This document shows, piece by piece, positions 9,331 through 18,099 of a stretch of DNA of 43,374 nt (the stretch's first letter is position 1; each line of letters opens with the position of its first letter). The stretch comes from Gammaproteobacteria bacterium (GTDB lineage Bacteria; Pseudomonadota; Gammaproteobacteria; Steroidobacterales; Woeseiaceae). Below the pieces are notes generated by a model. The model did no database searches and was not told the DNA's origin. It worked only from the letters and a program-made list of their open reading frames with translations. The stretch lies in assembly GCA_029861535.1 (NCBI GenBank), contig JAOTZC010000020.1, forward strand, positions 1-43,374, written 5' to 3'. A program made the position numbers and the translations under genes.

Positions 9331-10161
9331 ATGCGTTTTACACGAGCGACGGTATCTCTTCTTCTATTACTCATTGCAACAACACCCGCCTCAGCCGCAA
9401 CGCGTGAGGAAAAGCGCGTGGCCGACTCTGTCGACGTGCTCGACCAGTTATTGCGCATTCCTGAACAAACCATTCCGCCGACATTGTTGGCCCGCGCCTA
9501 CGCGGTCGCCGTTGTTCCAAATGTCGTGAAACTCGGCTTCGGGATCGGTGCCCGGCGCGGCAAAGGCATTCTCGTCGTTCGTCAGGATGACGAGTCCTGG
9601 AGCAACCCGGCATTTGTTACGTTGACCGGTGGCAGTGTGGGCTGGCAAATCGGCGCACAGTCGACAGATGTGATCCTCGTTTTTAAGACACGCAAAGGCG
9701 TCGATGGCATCGCGAATGGCAAATTGACGCTGGGCGCGGATGCGTCGATTGCCGCAGGCCCAGTCGGCCGACATACCAGTGCCGCAACTGACCTGCAACT
9801 GAAAGCAGAAATAGTCTCGTATTCACGCAGTCGCGGTTTGTTTGCTGGCGTCGCGCTGGAGGGTACAGGCGTAACAATGGACCGCAAATCCAACGCGGCA
9901 TTTTACAGTGACTCAACATTGACGCCCGAAAAAATCTTTGCCAGCTCACCGAACATTGCGCCGGACATTGCCAATACTTTCGTGCAAATGCTGACGGCAC
10001 AGACTCGCCGATTGCCGAAACAACCTGGCATGCAGGCAGGCACTACACCGGCGACGGCCCAATCCGAAGAAAATTCATCGAGTGTGCGGACCTTCGGTAT
10101 GCCGGATCCGGACGCCCAAGAAGCAAACAGCAACGACGAGCAATACGACTCGGGTTATTAG
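9331..10161 (+). CDS. Exported lipid-binding SYLF-domain protein
   Basis: A 276-residue protein with a signal peptide (residues 1-22, cleavage near ASA|AT). The body matches the SYLF/Ysc84 fold: an A-Y-A-V-A-V-V-P-N-V segment, G-I-G-A-R-R-G-K-G, the G-G-S-V-G-W-Q-I-G-A-Q core, then K-G-V-D-G-I and S-Y-S-R-S-R-G-L-F-A-G-V-A-L-E-G. Eukaryotic SYLF domains bind phosphoinositides; bacterial ones are envelope proteins of uncertain role. The last 50 residues are Gln/Ser/Asn-rich and probably disordered. The mscS-like gene starts 9 bases after its stop, so the two are probably co-transcribed. Confidence 0.9.
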   Translation: MRFTRATVSLLLLLIATTPASAATREEKRVADSVDVLDQLLRIPEQTIPPTLLARAYAVAVVPNVVKLGFGIGARRGKGILVVRQDDESWSNPAFVTLTGGSVGWQIGAQSTDVILVFKTRKGVDGIANGKLTLGADASIAAGPVGRHTSAATDLQLKAEIVSYSRSRGLFAGVALEGTGVTMDRKSNAAFYSDSTLTPEKIFASSPNIAPDIANTFVQMLTAQTRRLPKQPGMQAGTTPATAQSEENSSSVRTFGMPDPDAQEANSNDEQYDSGY

Positions 10162-10170
10162 ACACGCCCG

Positions 10171-11244
10171 ATGAAAGAACTCCTGACGGAAATCGAGCGG
10201 CTGGCCGCTCTGGTTGGCCCAAACCTGTATCTTCAAGCGGCGATCATCGCGCTGGTTTTCATTCTGCTGGGTAAGATAGCGGACTTGGTGCTGTGCCGCA
10301 TGATCACGCGGATCACCAGTAAGTCCGCGACGCATGTTGATGACAGCATCGTTAGTTTGGCCCATCGGCCAATTTTCTTGTCATTCGTGTTGCTTGGCCT
10401 CGGGCTTGCCGCGCAACACATTGAGATGGCTGCGGCGCCGGCGAAAATCACGCTCGGCATTCTAAAAACGATCGCGATTCTAATCTGGCATAACTTCGCG
10501 CGGCAGCTGACCGTGATTATCATTAAGGCTGCGAACAGATCTTCAACGAGCAAACTCGTGCAGAGCGGTATGGTCGTATTGCTCGAGAACATCATCAAGA
10601 TAGTGCTGCTTGCAGTCGCCATCTACTTTGCGTTTCTTGCATGGGATATTGATGTTACGGCATGGCTCGCGTCGGCCGGTATCGTCGGCCTGGCTCTCAG
10701 CTTTGCGGCAAAAGACAGTTTGTCCAATTTGTTTGCTGGTGTGTCGATTATTGCCGATGCGCCATACAAAACAGGCGACTTCATCATTCTGGATTCCGGT
10801 GAGCGCGGTATCGTCACGCACATTGGATTGCGCAGCACCCGAATACTTACACGCGACGACGTCGAAATCACGATACCGAATGGTGTGATCGGGAATAGCA
10901 AGATCATCAATGAGGCCGGCGGCCCATCCGAAAAACATCGAATTCGGATTGCTGTCGGGGTCGCTTATGGCAGCGATATTGACAACGTAATCGAAGTCCT
11001 CGAAGGGGTCGCTGCGAATCATGACGAAGTCTGCAGCGAGCCGTCACCGCGCGTCAGGTTTCGCCGATTCGGCGACTCAAGTCTCGATTTTGAGCTGCTA
11101 AGCTGGATCGCACGACCCGTCGATCGAGGTCGCATCCATCACGAGCTAAATTGCGCTGTCTACAGGGCGTTCATCGATAATGGTATTGAAATTCCGTATC
11201 CGCAGCGGGACGTGCATGTGCGTACGATGCCGGCGACCAACTAG
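10171..11244 (+). CDS. MscS-family mechanosensitive ion channel
   Basis: A 357-residue inner-membrane channel that would open under membrane tension and release solutes on hypo-osmotic shock. N-terminal helices are at about residues 18-42, 65-85, 92-115 and 130-155. The pore helix segment A-S-A-G-I-V-G-L-A-L-S-F-A-A-K-D (about 168-184) is followed by the MscS beta domain (G-D-F-I-I-L, G-x-V-T-H-I-G-L-R-S-T, I-P-N-G-x-I-x-N-S-K-I-I-N). Length and order fit small MscS/YbdG-like channels. It starts 9 bases after the SYLF gene; the spacer has no strong Shine-Dalgarno, so coupling is likely. Confidence 0.93.
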   Translation: MKELLTEIERLAALVGPNLYLQAAIIALVFILLGKIADLVLCRMITRITSKSATHVDDSIVSLAHRPIFLSFVLLGLGLAAQHIEMAAAPAKITLGILKTIAILIWHNFARQLTVIIIKAANRSSTSKLVQSGMVVLLENIIKIVLLAVAIYFAFLAWDIDVTAWLASAGIVGLALSFAAKDSLSNLFAGVSIIADAPYKTGDFIILDSGERGIVTHIGLRSTRILTRDDVEITIPNGVIGNSKIINEAGGPSEKHRIRIAVGVAYGSDIDNVIEVLEGVAANHDEVCSEPSPRVRFRRFGDSSLDFELLSWIARPVDRGRIHHELNCAVYRAFIDNGIEIPYPQRDVHVRTMPATN

Positions 11245-11282
11245 TCACTGTCGATGACCTATTGGTAACCGCCGACAAGCTG

Positions 11283-11891
11283 TTAGTTACTACCGTCGTC
11301 TTCATTCCGGCGACGCAATTCTTCACGAATCGAGTCGAGGTTGGCCTCAGCTTCAGTCTCTGGCTCTGGCGCCAAATCGACGGTCGGGGCATTGCTGCTG
11401 GCGGGAGCTTGTAAGTTGTCGTAGGAATCATCGACCGGCTGTTCGTCAGCGGGCGCAGTAATGACTGCGGTGGGCACATTGCCTTCGGGCCCATCCAGGC
11501 CATCGTCGGCGCTCGGTGGCAATTCACCGAACTGTTCAAGATATTCCTCTTCCTGACGTTGCCGCTCCGCTTCTCTGACGCGCCTGCGAGCTTCCGACGC
11601 TGCTCTCTGTGTTCGACGAAGCGCATCTCGCTTGCGCTTCGACTGCGCTTCGAACGCGGCCCTCTGATTTGCTTCTTCTTTGGCCTCAATCAACTTCACG
11701 GCCTCGCGCGCGTTGACGCATTCCTCCGCATAACGCGTTTCGGCGCGATTTTGCGTGCAGCGAACGAGCGCGGCTTCGAGCAGCAACGGATCCTCGAGCA
11801 GTTCCGAGACGGTCCGAGCCGGTGGCTCCTTGGCACACGCTCCCAGTAGGGCGAGGAATACCGCGAAGAATGTGAGGTGTGACCTGTTCAT
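11283..11891 (-). CDS. EexN-like lipoprotein with Arg/Glu-rich coiled coil
   Basis: A 202-residue predicted lipoprotein with lipobox L-G-A-C at Cys19. Residues 27-63 (T-V-S-E-L-L-E-D-P-L-L-L-E-A ... R-C-x-x-N-R-A-E-T-R-Y-A-E-E-C-V-N-A-R-E-A) match the EexN family domain, with two conserved cysteines (near 45 and 58) likely forming a disulfide. EexN proper is a plasmid entry-exclusion lipoprotein, but chromosomal relatives without conjugation genes are common, and none are seen here. Residues 68-120 form a highly charged coiled coil; the remainder is acidic and proline-rich. Convergent with the mscS-like gene (38-base gap). Confidence 0.8.
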   Translation of the reverse strand: MNRSHLTFFAVFLALLGACAKEPPARTVSELLEDPLLLEAALVRCTQNRAETRYAEECVNAREAVKLIEAKEEANQRAAFEAQSKRKRDALRRTQRAASEARRRVREAERQRQEEEYLEQFGELPPSADDGLDGPEGNVPTAVITAPADEQPVDDSYDNLQAPASSNAPTVDLAPEPETEAEANLDSIREELRRRNEDDGSN

Positions 11892-12070
11892 GAGCGCTTT
11901 GTTTCAGGACAGTATTTTTCTAAATGGTAGAAAATTCATAGTTCTGCAGCGCGGATCATAGCATTTGTCCAAATACGCTAATCCGACGCGAGTTCGCAGT
12001 TTTTCAATGCCGAACGTCGTATGTGTCACAAAATGTGAGACATGGCGGCGGATTTGCTGCTCTCTGGCGG

Positions 12071-12079
12071 TGCTATAGT
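12071..12079 (+). promoter_or_regulatory. Possible extended -10 promoter for the MFS-acyltransferase gene
   Basis: TGC followed by TATAGT matches an extended -10 element. A start of transcription near 12086 would leave a short leader holding the GGAAGGG ribosome site (12094-12100) and the TTG start at 12110. No convincing -35 is seen, which is acceptable for an extended -10. If used, it excludes the longer reading frame starting at 12023. Confidence 0.4.
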
Positions 12080-12109
12080 GTCGCCGACCTTACGGAAGGG
12101 ATCCGAAAC

Positions 12110-13993
12110 TTGTCAGATTCGAGCCAGTTCAGACTCCTTGGACAACGACGCTTTGCGCCATTCTTCGCAACCCAGTTTCTGGGCGCTCTCAACGACAATG
12201 TCTTCCGTAACGGTTTTCTGATCTTAGCCACATTTCAGGGCGTTCTACTGTTCAATATGAACCACAGCCAGCTGGCCAACGTTGCGGGCGCGTTGTTCAT
12301 TCTGCCGTTTGTGTTGTTTTCCGCCACAGCTGGCCAGATCGCCGACAAATACGAAAAATCCATGTTGATGCGCCGCATCAAGATACTGGAAATCGTCTTG
12401 ATGTCGATCGCCGCGATCGCATTCATGGCGCAAAGTTATTCGCTGTTACTGCTTGTTTTATTCTTGATGGGGTGTCAGTCGACGTTGTTTGGTCCTGTGA
12501 AATATGCCTATTTGCCGCAGCAACTCGCGTCGCATGAACTTGTCGGAGGCAATGCGCTCGTTGAATCCGGAACCTACGTAGCGATCATTGTCGGATTGAT
12601 CATTGGTGGTGTCACGGTGGGGTTCAATCCTGACTCGCCCATTCTGGTGGCAACCTGCTTACTGGGTTTCGCCGTTGCAGGATTTCTTACAAGCCGCCAA
12701 ATTCCAAATACCAAGGCCGTCGATCCCAGTCTCAATATTCACCTGAATCCGTGGCGCGAAACATTGCGCATTATTGGATTTGCGCGTGCAGAACGCAGCG
12801 TCTTCTTATCGATACTTGGCATATCATGGTTTTGGTTTTTTGGCTCTGCAATGACCCTGCAATTGCCAGCGTACACGCTCGATATCTTGAACGGCAACGA
12901 ATTCGTAACGACCTGTTTGTTGGCTACATTCGCGATCGGCGTCGGTGTCGGTGCACTGTTGTGCGAACGCATGTCGGGGCACCGCATTGAGCTCGGTCTC
13001 GTTCCATTCGGATCGTTCGGGCTAAGCCTGTTCGCCGTTGATCTGTATTTCGCTGAACCGATCGCCAACGTTGTTGCCGTAGAAAGCGTGGCTGAATTTC
13101 TACGGCGCCCGGGCACCTGGCGCGTGCTGATGGATCTTGCGCTGCTTGGTGCATTTGGCGGTTTTTACAGTGTTCCATTGTATGCGCTGATTCAGCAACG
13201 TGCCGAACGAAAGCATCTATCGCGCATCATCGCTGCGACTAATATCATCAATGCATTTTTCATGGTCGGGGCGTCCGCTTTGTCAATCATCGTCTTAGGC
13301 GCTGGCTTTTCGATACCTGAATTATTTCTGGTTATCGCCGTCTTAAACGCGATTGTCGCGATCTACATTTTCACGCTGCTACCTGAATTCCTGATGCGCT
13401 TTCTCGCCTGGATGATTATCAGCATCGTTTATCGAATAAGGCCAACCGGAGTCGAAAAGGTGCCAGACAAAGGCCCGGCCGTCGTTGTCTGCAATCACGT
13501 CAGTTTTATGGATCCAATCATTCTTGGCGGTTCGATTCGGCGGCCAATGCGATTCGTCATGTATCACAAGATATTTGAAATACCGTTGTTAAACTTTTTC
13601 TTCAAAAACGCAAAAGCAATTCCTATTGCATCAGCGCGCGAAAACGAGCAGTTGATGAATGAGGCTTTCGAAAAAGTCGATGCGGAACTCGCCGCCGGCA
13701 AAATTGTTTGCATTTTTCCGGAGGGTGCAATCACTCGCGATGGCGAAGTGCACCGCTTTCGTCCCGGCATTGAAAAGATCATTGCTCGTCGACCAGTTCC
13801 TGTAATCCCCGTTGCCCTTGGACGATTATGGGGCAGTTGGTTCAGCCGCCAATCCGGCGGCGGGCTGCGTAAGATTCCTGGAAGACTATTCGCCAAAGTG
13901 CCGGTGATCATCGGGGATCCGGTTCCCGCAGCGGACGTGACGGCGGCAAAGTTGGAGTTGCTGGTGCGGACGCTGCGAGGCGATATGCGTTAG
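12110..13993 (+). CDS. MFS transporter fused to PlsC-type acyltransferase (LplT-Aas-like, lacking the acyl-ACP synthetase part)
   Basis: A 627-residue protein from the TTG at 12110, chosen because GGAAGGG lies 9 bases upstream; the frame is also open from 12023. Residues 1-430 form an MFS permease with about 12 helices, beginning F-L-G-A-L-N-D-N-V-F-R as in lysophospholipid flippases (LplT). Residues 444-627 are a glycerolipid acyltransferase: N-H-V-S-F-M-D (HxxxxD, 462-468), then F-P-E-G-A-I-T-R-D-G-E. In known three-part proteins (MFS-PlsC-AMP-binding) the last part activates fatty acids; that part is absent and the protein ends after PlsC. The likely job is import and reacylation of lysophospholipids. 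Its stop overlaps the convergent WD40 gene by 4 bases. Confidence 0.9.
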   Translation: MSDSSQFRLLGQRRFAPFFATQFLGALNDNVFRNGFLILATFQGVLLFNMNHSQLANVAGALFILPFVLFSATAGQIADKYEKSMLMRRIKILEIVLMSIAAIAFMAQSYSLLLLVLFLMGCQSTLFGPVKYAYLPQQLASHELVGGNALVESGTYVAIIVGLIIGGVTVGFNPDSPILVATCLLGFAVAGFLTSRQIPNTKAVDPSLNIHLNPWRETLRIIGFARAERSVFLSILGISWFWFFGSAMTLQLPAYTLDILNGNEFVTTCLLATFAIGVGVGALLCERMSGHRIELGLVPFGSFGLSLFAVDLYFAEPIANVVAVESVAEFLRRPGTWRVLMDLALLGAFGGFYSVPLYALIQQRAERKHLSRIIAATNIINAFFMVGASALSIIVLGAGFSIPELFLVIAVLNAIVAIYIFTLLPEFLMRFLAWMIISIVYRIRPTGVEKVPDKGPAVVVCNHVSFMDPIILGGSIRRPMRFVMYHKIFEIPLLNFFFKNAKAIPIASARENEQLMNEAFEKVDAELAAGKIVCIFPEGAITRDGEVHRFRPGIEKIIARRPVPVIPVALGRLWGSWFSRQSGGGLRKIPGRLFAKVPVIIGDPVPAADVTAAKLELLVRTLRGDMR

Positions 13994-16900
13994 TTTGGCG
14001 ATACTGGATCGTCGGGCGTCATCATCAGTTTGCGACGCCATTCTTCTAACAACTCATCCTTGTTACCAAACAGACCGGGTCCGTCCGAATCCACAAAACG
14101 AAAATGAGCGAGATGAGCGATCCCGTCTCTTGAGATCGGCAAATAAAACGCATTACCGGAGCTGCTGTCGCGGCTTGTGGGATCGCCGAAGACGATCCGA
14201 GAACCATTCAACGCTTTGGGTACAATCGTACTTTCGAGCCAGATCAAGCCGTTGCCCGACGCGCCCACACGATGCACCCAACGCGCGGTTCTAAATAGCA
14301 CGCGCGACCCATCCGGACTGAAAACGACGTCCTCCACCGCTGCCGGTAGCGTAAGCATCATTTTGCCGGGCTGACCATTCTTCAAATTGAGTAGCTGAGC
14401 CTGGTCATTACTATCTACAACCAGCAAGTATCGGCCACGCGGCGAAGCCTCAAGCCGGCGAATCGGCGCGTTACCTGCCCATAGTCTGCGCAGGTTCCAG
14501 ACCCCCGCACTATCACGGTTAACGACATTGAGTGCGCCCGAATTTCCCCCGAGGTACAACTGGTCATCGTTGCTGAACGCGATGCTGGTATGTACCTCGC
14601 CGAGCTCGAGCTCGGCGAGCAGATCGCCAGTTTCAACATCCATGATGGCGGCACGAGAGCCAGCCAGAATACCGAGCAAATGAGCGTTATCGGAAAATAC
14701 AACACGCTCGGCGATGCTTCCCGGAAAATATGTAATAAAAGATTGCGGTAGCCCGGTCTCCGGGTCCCATACGCGAATCATGTTGTCGTCACCAACACTG
14801 GCGAGTTTGCGCCCGTCCGCGCTAACCGTGAGCAAGCGCACGCTAGTATTGTGGCCGAGGAAGCTAATGTCTTCACTCCGTACCGCGATCTGTTCGCCGC
14901 CGATATTTGTTGCCATCAGGTGGACATGCCCCACGCGATCCCCGACCGCGATCGCACTTGCATTGGGCATCGCCGCGACAAGCGCGTCGCCCGATGGTGT
15001 CCAAACGGAATGATCACCGTTGTCAATATCCGTCGCCAGCGTCGCGACCGGCAATTGCCAGAAACGCACATTCCCCGTGGGCCCACTTGTAACAATGACA
15101 TCTTCTTCGTTGCTAAAGCCAAGCAGGTCGCCGGCTGAGCGATTGCCACCGGCGCCAATGGCGGGTCCAACGAGGCGTGCACCTTCGGTCTCGTAAATCT
15201 GGAATCCACTATCGGGCTTGCCGGCAACAAACCTTGCGCCGGATGGCGAAAACGCGATCTGCCATGACCCCTCGCTCATCGTTTCCAGCAATGCTGTATC
15301 CGGTCGCTGTAGTTCCCACACAGAGACTCCAGCGTTGCCATAAATAGCACTCAAGACCTTACCGCTAGCATTGAATTTGATCTCGCTTGGCTGCTTTGGC
15401 AAATCAAGCTGCACAAGCATTTCACCGCTTTCAAAATCCCAGATGCGAAGCGCACGATCGTAGTCGGCGATCGCAATGCGTCCACCACTCGCGTCGACGG
15501 AAACGAGCGCTGGCGCGCCAGCAACGATAAGCTCTGCATCCTTGACGGCCGTGTCGAGATTCCACAATTCCAATCTCGTTTCAACATCGCTGCGATGTTG
15601 CACAAACAAATGTCGACCATCCTCCGTCATGGTTGATGAACCACTTGCAGAACTGATTGGCAGCGTCGCCATGCGTCTACCGGTTGCTGTATCCCACAGG
15701 TTGACCGTATCCAGCGTTGCCGTAACCAAGCGCCGCGCACCTTTGTCGACGCCGATTAGCTGTTCGTTTTCGTTAACTGCAATCGATGAGATAGGTTTTG
15801 CGAAAGCAACGTCCCAGAGACGGGCACTGTCGCTCTGTGTTGCGCGCGCGACAGCGTATCGGCCATCGTCATTGATCCAGAATTGTTCCGTCTCCCGTTC
15901 GGCGGGATCGGGAATGCTGAGACCACGCTCGAAATCCTCGAAAAGTGCCTCAGAGTTGAGCGACAAGTTCCAAGCATCGAGAAACCCGATAACTCCGGTC
16001 GCCTCGTCGCGAAAACTGATGCTCCAAGTACCAAGCATCGATTCGCCGAGCAGTTCTCGAAGTTGAGTTGCCGGAATTCGTACGTCCCCATCGGCTGATG
16101 CCGGTTCGCGGCTAACATCGACTTCAACCGCTTTGCCCGATGGCGCAATCACCCTAACGCGCAAATCCGCGATCCGCAGATGGCTGATCCTCAGGGACAG
16201 ACCAATACGCCGCACGACGCCCTCGCGATCGACGATTACACGACGGACCAGCGGCAAGACCTCGAGCGCCGTCATCAACCAGTCTTCGCCCCGTGACAAG
16301 CCGTCGGGGCCAAGCGACCATTGAGAGATTCGCGACCCTTGAGCCGACGTCAGCAACAGATTGCTGGGGTTAAATGCGAAATCCACTGGCGCTCCGGGCG
16401 GAGAGCTCGCCAGTAACAATGGATAGTCACTACCGACAAGCATAGCACTGCGGTTTCGACGCCTTGGCGTCGAAACCGCCAAGGTCTGCAGCGACGCAAG
16501 TAACGCATCATCGCGACGCTCCTCGCGCATTGCAGTTTGCATACGTCGTTCCCAAAAATCAGCACGCAAAGTTTGCGGGAACATTGCTGCATCCGGTAAC
16601 TCCGACGCCATCGTTGACAGAGCCTGAATCTCGGCAACATCATCGCTGATGTTTGCACGTCCGATCAAGAATGCTCTATACAGCCCATCGGCCGTGTCGC
16701 CGTGTCCGGGAAAGGAACGCAGATTCATCCATGTTGTTCTGGCAACCGACAATTCGGCGTTCGCTGTTGTCAAGACTGCCACGTAGGACTTAGGCAAGCC
16801 TTGTGTGTACCACAACGGGATTGCCGCGATTAGCAACAGTACCGCCACGGCGATGGCCGGTGCTCGCCATTGCGTGGTTAGGTTCTCGTTCGCCCATCTT

Positions 16901-18012
16901 GCGGTAAAAACGGCTTCGTAAATTCTGTTGCGTACCTTCAGCTCGCCAGCTTCATCAACTTCGATCAGGCCGACTGCCATTAAGCGCCGTTGGTCGGCGG
17001 ACCCCAGATCGGCCGGAACATGGATTCCTTTGCGAAGTTTGCCGTAGAGATTCAAAAGCGCATTGACATTCTTGCCGCTTGAAACAATTTCGCGATGTAT
17101 GTGGCTCATGTGCGGTTCGCTGTGCAATGCCGCTCGACCCGCAAGCTGTTGAGTGACGATGCGATCGACGTGGCCCGCAATGTCGCCAGTCACGCTCTCA
17201 CGCGCCATCGCGCGTGCGAGCTTTTGGGACAAATAGGGCTGCCCGCGTGTCCAGTAATAGATTCGGTCGAGCGCAAGCCGCGCATCTTCGCTATTGAGAT
17301 TGAGCTCAGTCGCGAAAAGATTCAGGTCTTCGCGCCGAAAGTCATCCAGCGGAACTGGTTGCGTCGCATTGAACGGCGACAACTCCGGCTCGTTAACGAG
17401 GCTTAGCGGATCACATTCGCCGATCAGAATAAATGTAATCCTGCTAAAGTCCGGGTCGGTAGTGCGAGCATTGTGTGCCGAACGGACGCTCGCTAACAAT
17501 TGATCCGCAAACGGTAGACTGGCGATGCATTGAATTCCGTCAACGAATACTACGATCTGTTGCTGCACATTTTGCAGAATTATCTCGGCATAGAATTCAA
17601 GCAGTCGCTGACGATTGCTCAACACCGATTTATCCTGCCACCAGGACTGCAAGTCATATCGAATGCGCAACTGACGCAGCAGTCTATACGCTACGTTGTA
17701 ATACCAACGACCGGCATCCTTTCCGCCCTCTCGATCCCCGATTTGCTCGAGATCCAGAACTGCGACGTTGACGTTATTGTGTTCGAGTCTCGCCGCCGTT
17801 GCCGCGATCAGGCTCGACTTGCCGCTGCGATCCGGAGCAATGATATGTGCGTAACGCCCTGCAATTGCCGCTTCGTAGAGTAGATCATCAGCGCGCCGTC
17901 GAATATAGCCGGCCCGCACCGCATGCAACGGCGTGCCAACGCTGAAGAATTCGCCAGTCGCATCGGTCCGGCCGGATTCCTCCGTACGCTGTTTTTCCGA
18001 GTTTTCGGACAT
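13990..18012 (-). CDS. Giant membrane AAA (STAND-like) ATPase with P-domain and WD40 propeller
   Basis: A 1340-residue protein from the ATG at 18012 (AGGG upstream); the frame is open to 18150 but would then run into the divergent kinase gene. Residues 20-370 form an AAA-like NTPase: Walker A A-P-D-R-S-G-K-S-S (about 59-67), Walker B V-V-F-V-D-G (154-159). A transmembrane helix follows at 384-402. Then comes a helical linker, one WD40-like blade (about 540-570), a proprotein-convertase P-domain-like beta module (about 591-686: L-R-I-S-H-x-R-I-A-D-L ... G-T-W-S-I-S-F-R-D ... W-N-L-S-L), and many WD40 repeats (709-1314). AAA-WD40 proteins of this build are signalling switches. If the single helix spans the membrane, the propeller is outside the cytoplasm, which is unusual. 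Function unknown. Confidence 0.88.
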   Translation of the reverse strand: MSENSEKQRTEESGRTDATGEFFSVGTPLHAVRAGYIRRRADDLLYEAAIAGRYAHIIAPDRSGKSSLIAATAARLEHNNVNVAVLDLEQIGDREGGKDAGRWYYNVAYRLLRQLRIRYDLQSWWQDKSVLSNRQRLLEFYAEIILQNVQQQIVVFVDGIQCIASLPFADQLLASVRSAHNARTTDPDFSRITFILIGECDPLSLVNEPELSPFNATQPVPLDDFRREDLNLFATELNLNSEDARLALDRIYYWTRGQPYLSQKLARAMARESVTGDIAGHVDRIVTQQLAGRAALHSEPHMSHIHREIVSSGKNVNALLNLYGKLRKGIHVPADLGSADQRRLMAVGLIEVDEAGELKVRNRIYEAVFTARWANENLTTQWRAPAIAVAVLLLIAAIPLWYTQGLPKSYVAVLTTANAELSVARTTWMNLRSFPGHGDTADGLYRAFLIGRANISDDVAEIQALSTMASELPDAAMFPQTLRADFWERRMQTAMREERRDDALLASLQTLAVSTPRRRNRSAMLVGSDYPLLLASSPPGAPVDFAFNPSNLLLTSAQGSRISQWSLGPDGLSRGEDWLMTALEVLPLVRRVIVDREGVVRRIGLSLRISHLRIADLRVRVIAPSGKAVEVDVSREPASADGDVRIPATQLRELLGESMLGTWSISFRDEATGVIGFLDAWNLSLNSEALFEDFERGLSIPDPAERETEQFWINDDGRYAVARATQSDSARLWDVAFAKPISSIAVNENEQLIGVDKGARRLVTATLDTVNLWDTATGRRMATLPISSASGSSTMTEDGRHLFVQHRSDVETRLELWNLDTAVKDAELIVAGAPALVSVDASGGRIAIADYDRALRIWDFESGEMLVQLDLPKQPSEIKFNASGKVLSAIYGNAGVSVWELQRPDTALLETMSEGSWQIAFSPSGARFVAGKPDSGFQIYETEGARLVGPAIGAGGNRSAGDLLGFSNEEDVIVTSGPTGNVRFWQLPVATLATDIDNGDHSVWTPSGDALVAAMPNASAIAVGDRVGHVHLMATNIGGEQIAVRSEDISFLGHNTSVRLLTVSADGRKLASVGDDNMIRVWDPETGLPQSFITYFPGSIAERVVFSDNAHLLGILAGSRAAIMDVETGDLLAELELGEVHTSIAFSNDDQLYLGGNSGALNVVNRDSAGVWNLRRLWAGNAPIRRLEASPRGRYLLVVDSNDQAQLLNLKNGQPGKMMLTLPAAVEDVVFSPDGSRVLFRTARWVHRVGASGNGLIWLESTIVPKALNGSRIVFGDPTSRDSSSGNAFYLPISRDGIAHLAHFRFVDSDGPGLFGNKDELLEEWRRKLMMTPDDPVSPN
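14596..14619. repeat. Perfect 24-base palindrome inside the WD40 gene
   Basis: CTCGCCGAGCTC is followed directly by its exact reverse complement. It encodes the L-A-E-L-E-L-G-E segment of a WD40 blade. There is no loop, so it is better seen as a two-fold symmetric DNA site or codon coincidence than as a hairpin. Confidence 0.6.
16451..16478. repeat. 28-base perfect inverted repeat inside the WD40 gene
   Basis: CGGTTTCGACGCC, a 2-base spacer TT, then the exact reverse complement GGCGTCGAAACCG. It encodes A-V-S-T-P-R-R-R-N-R in the linker between the membrane helix and the first blade. It would make a very stable hairpin in mRNA. Confidence 0.7.
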
Positions 18013-18099
18013 TCCGGGCCCTGCAGCAAGACGCTGATGTATTCTCTGCATTTTAGTGGACCCGCGCCAGCAAAAAGTGAGATCCGGTAGACAATTACC

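Noticed and set aside
11283..11891. Sign of a conjugative element because of the EexN-like lipoprotein
   Set aside because: No conjugation, relaxase or integrase gene nearby; chromosomal EexN-like proteins are common.
12023..12109. N-terminal extension of the MFS-acyltransferase gene
   Set aside because: No ribosome site upstream of 12023, a possible promoter lies inside the extension, and the family starts near the TTG at 12110.
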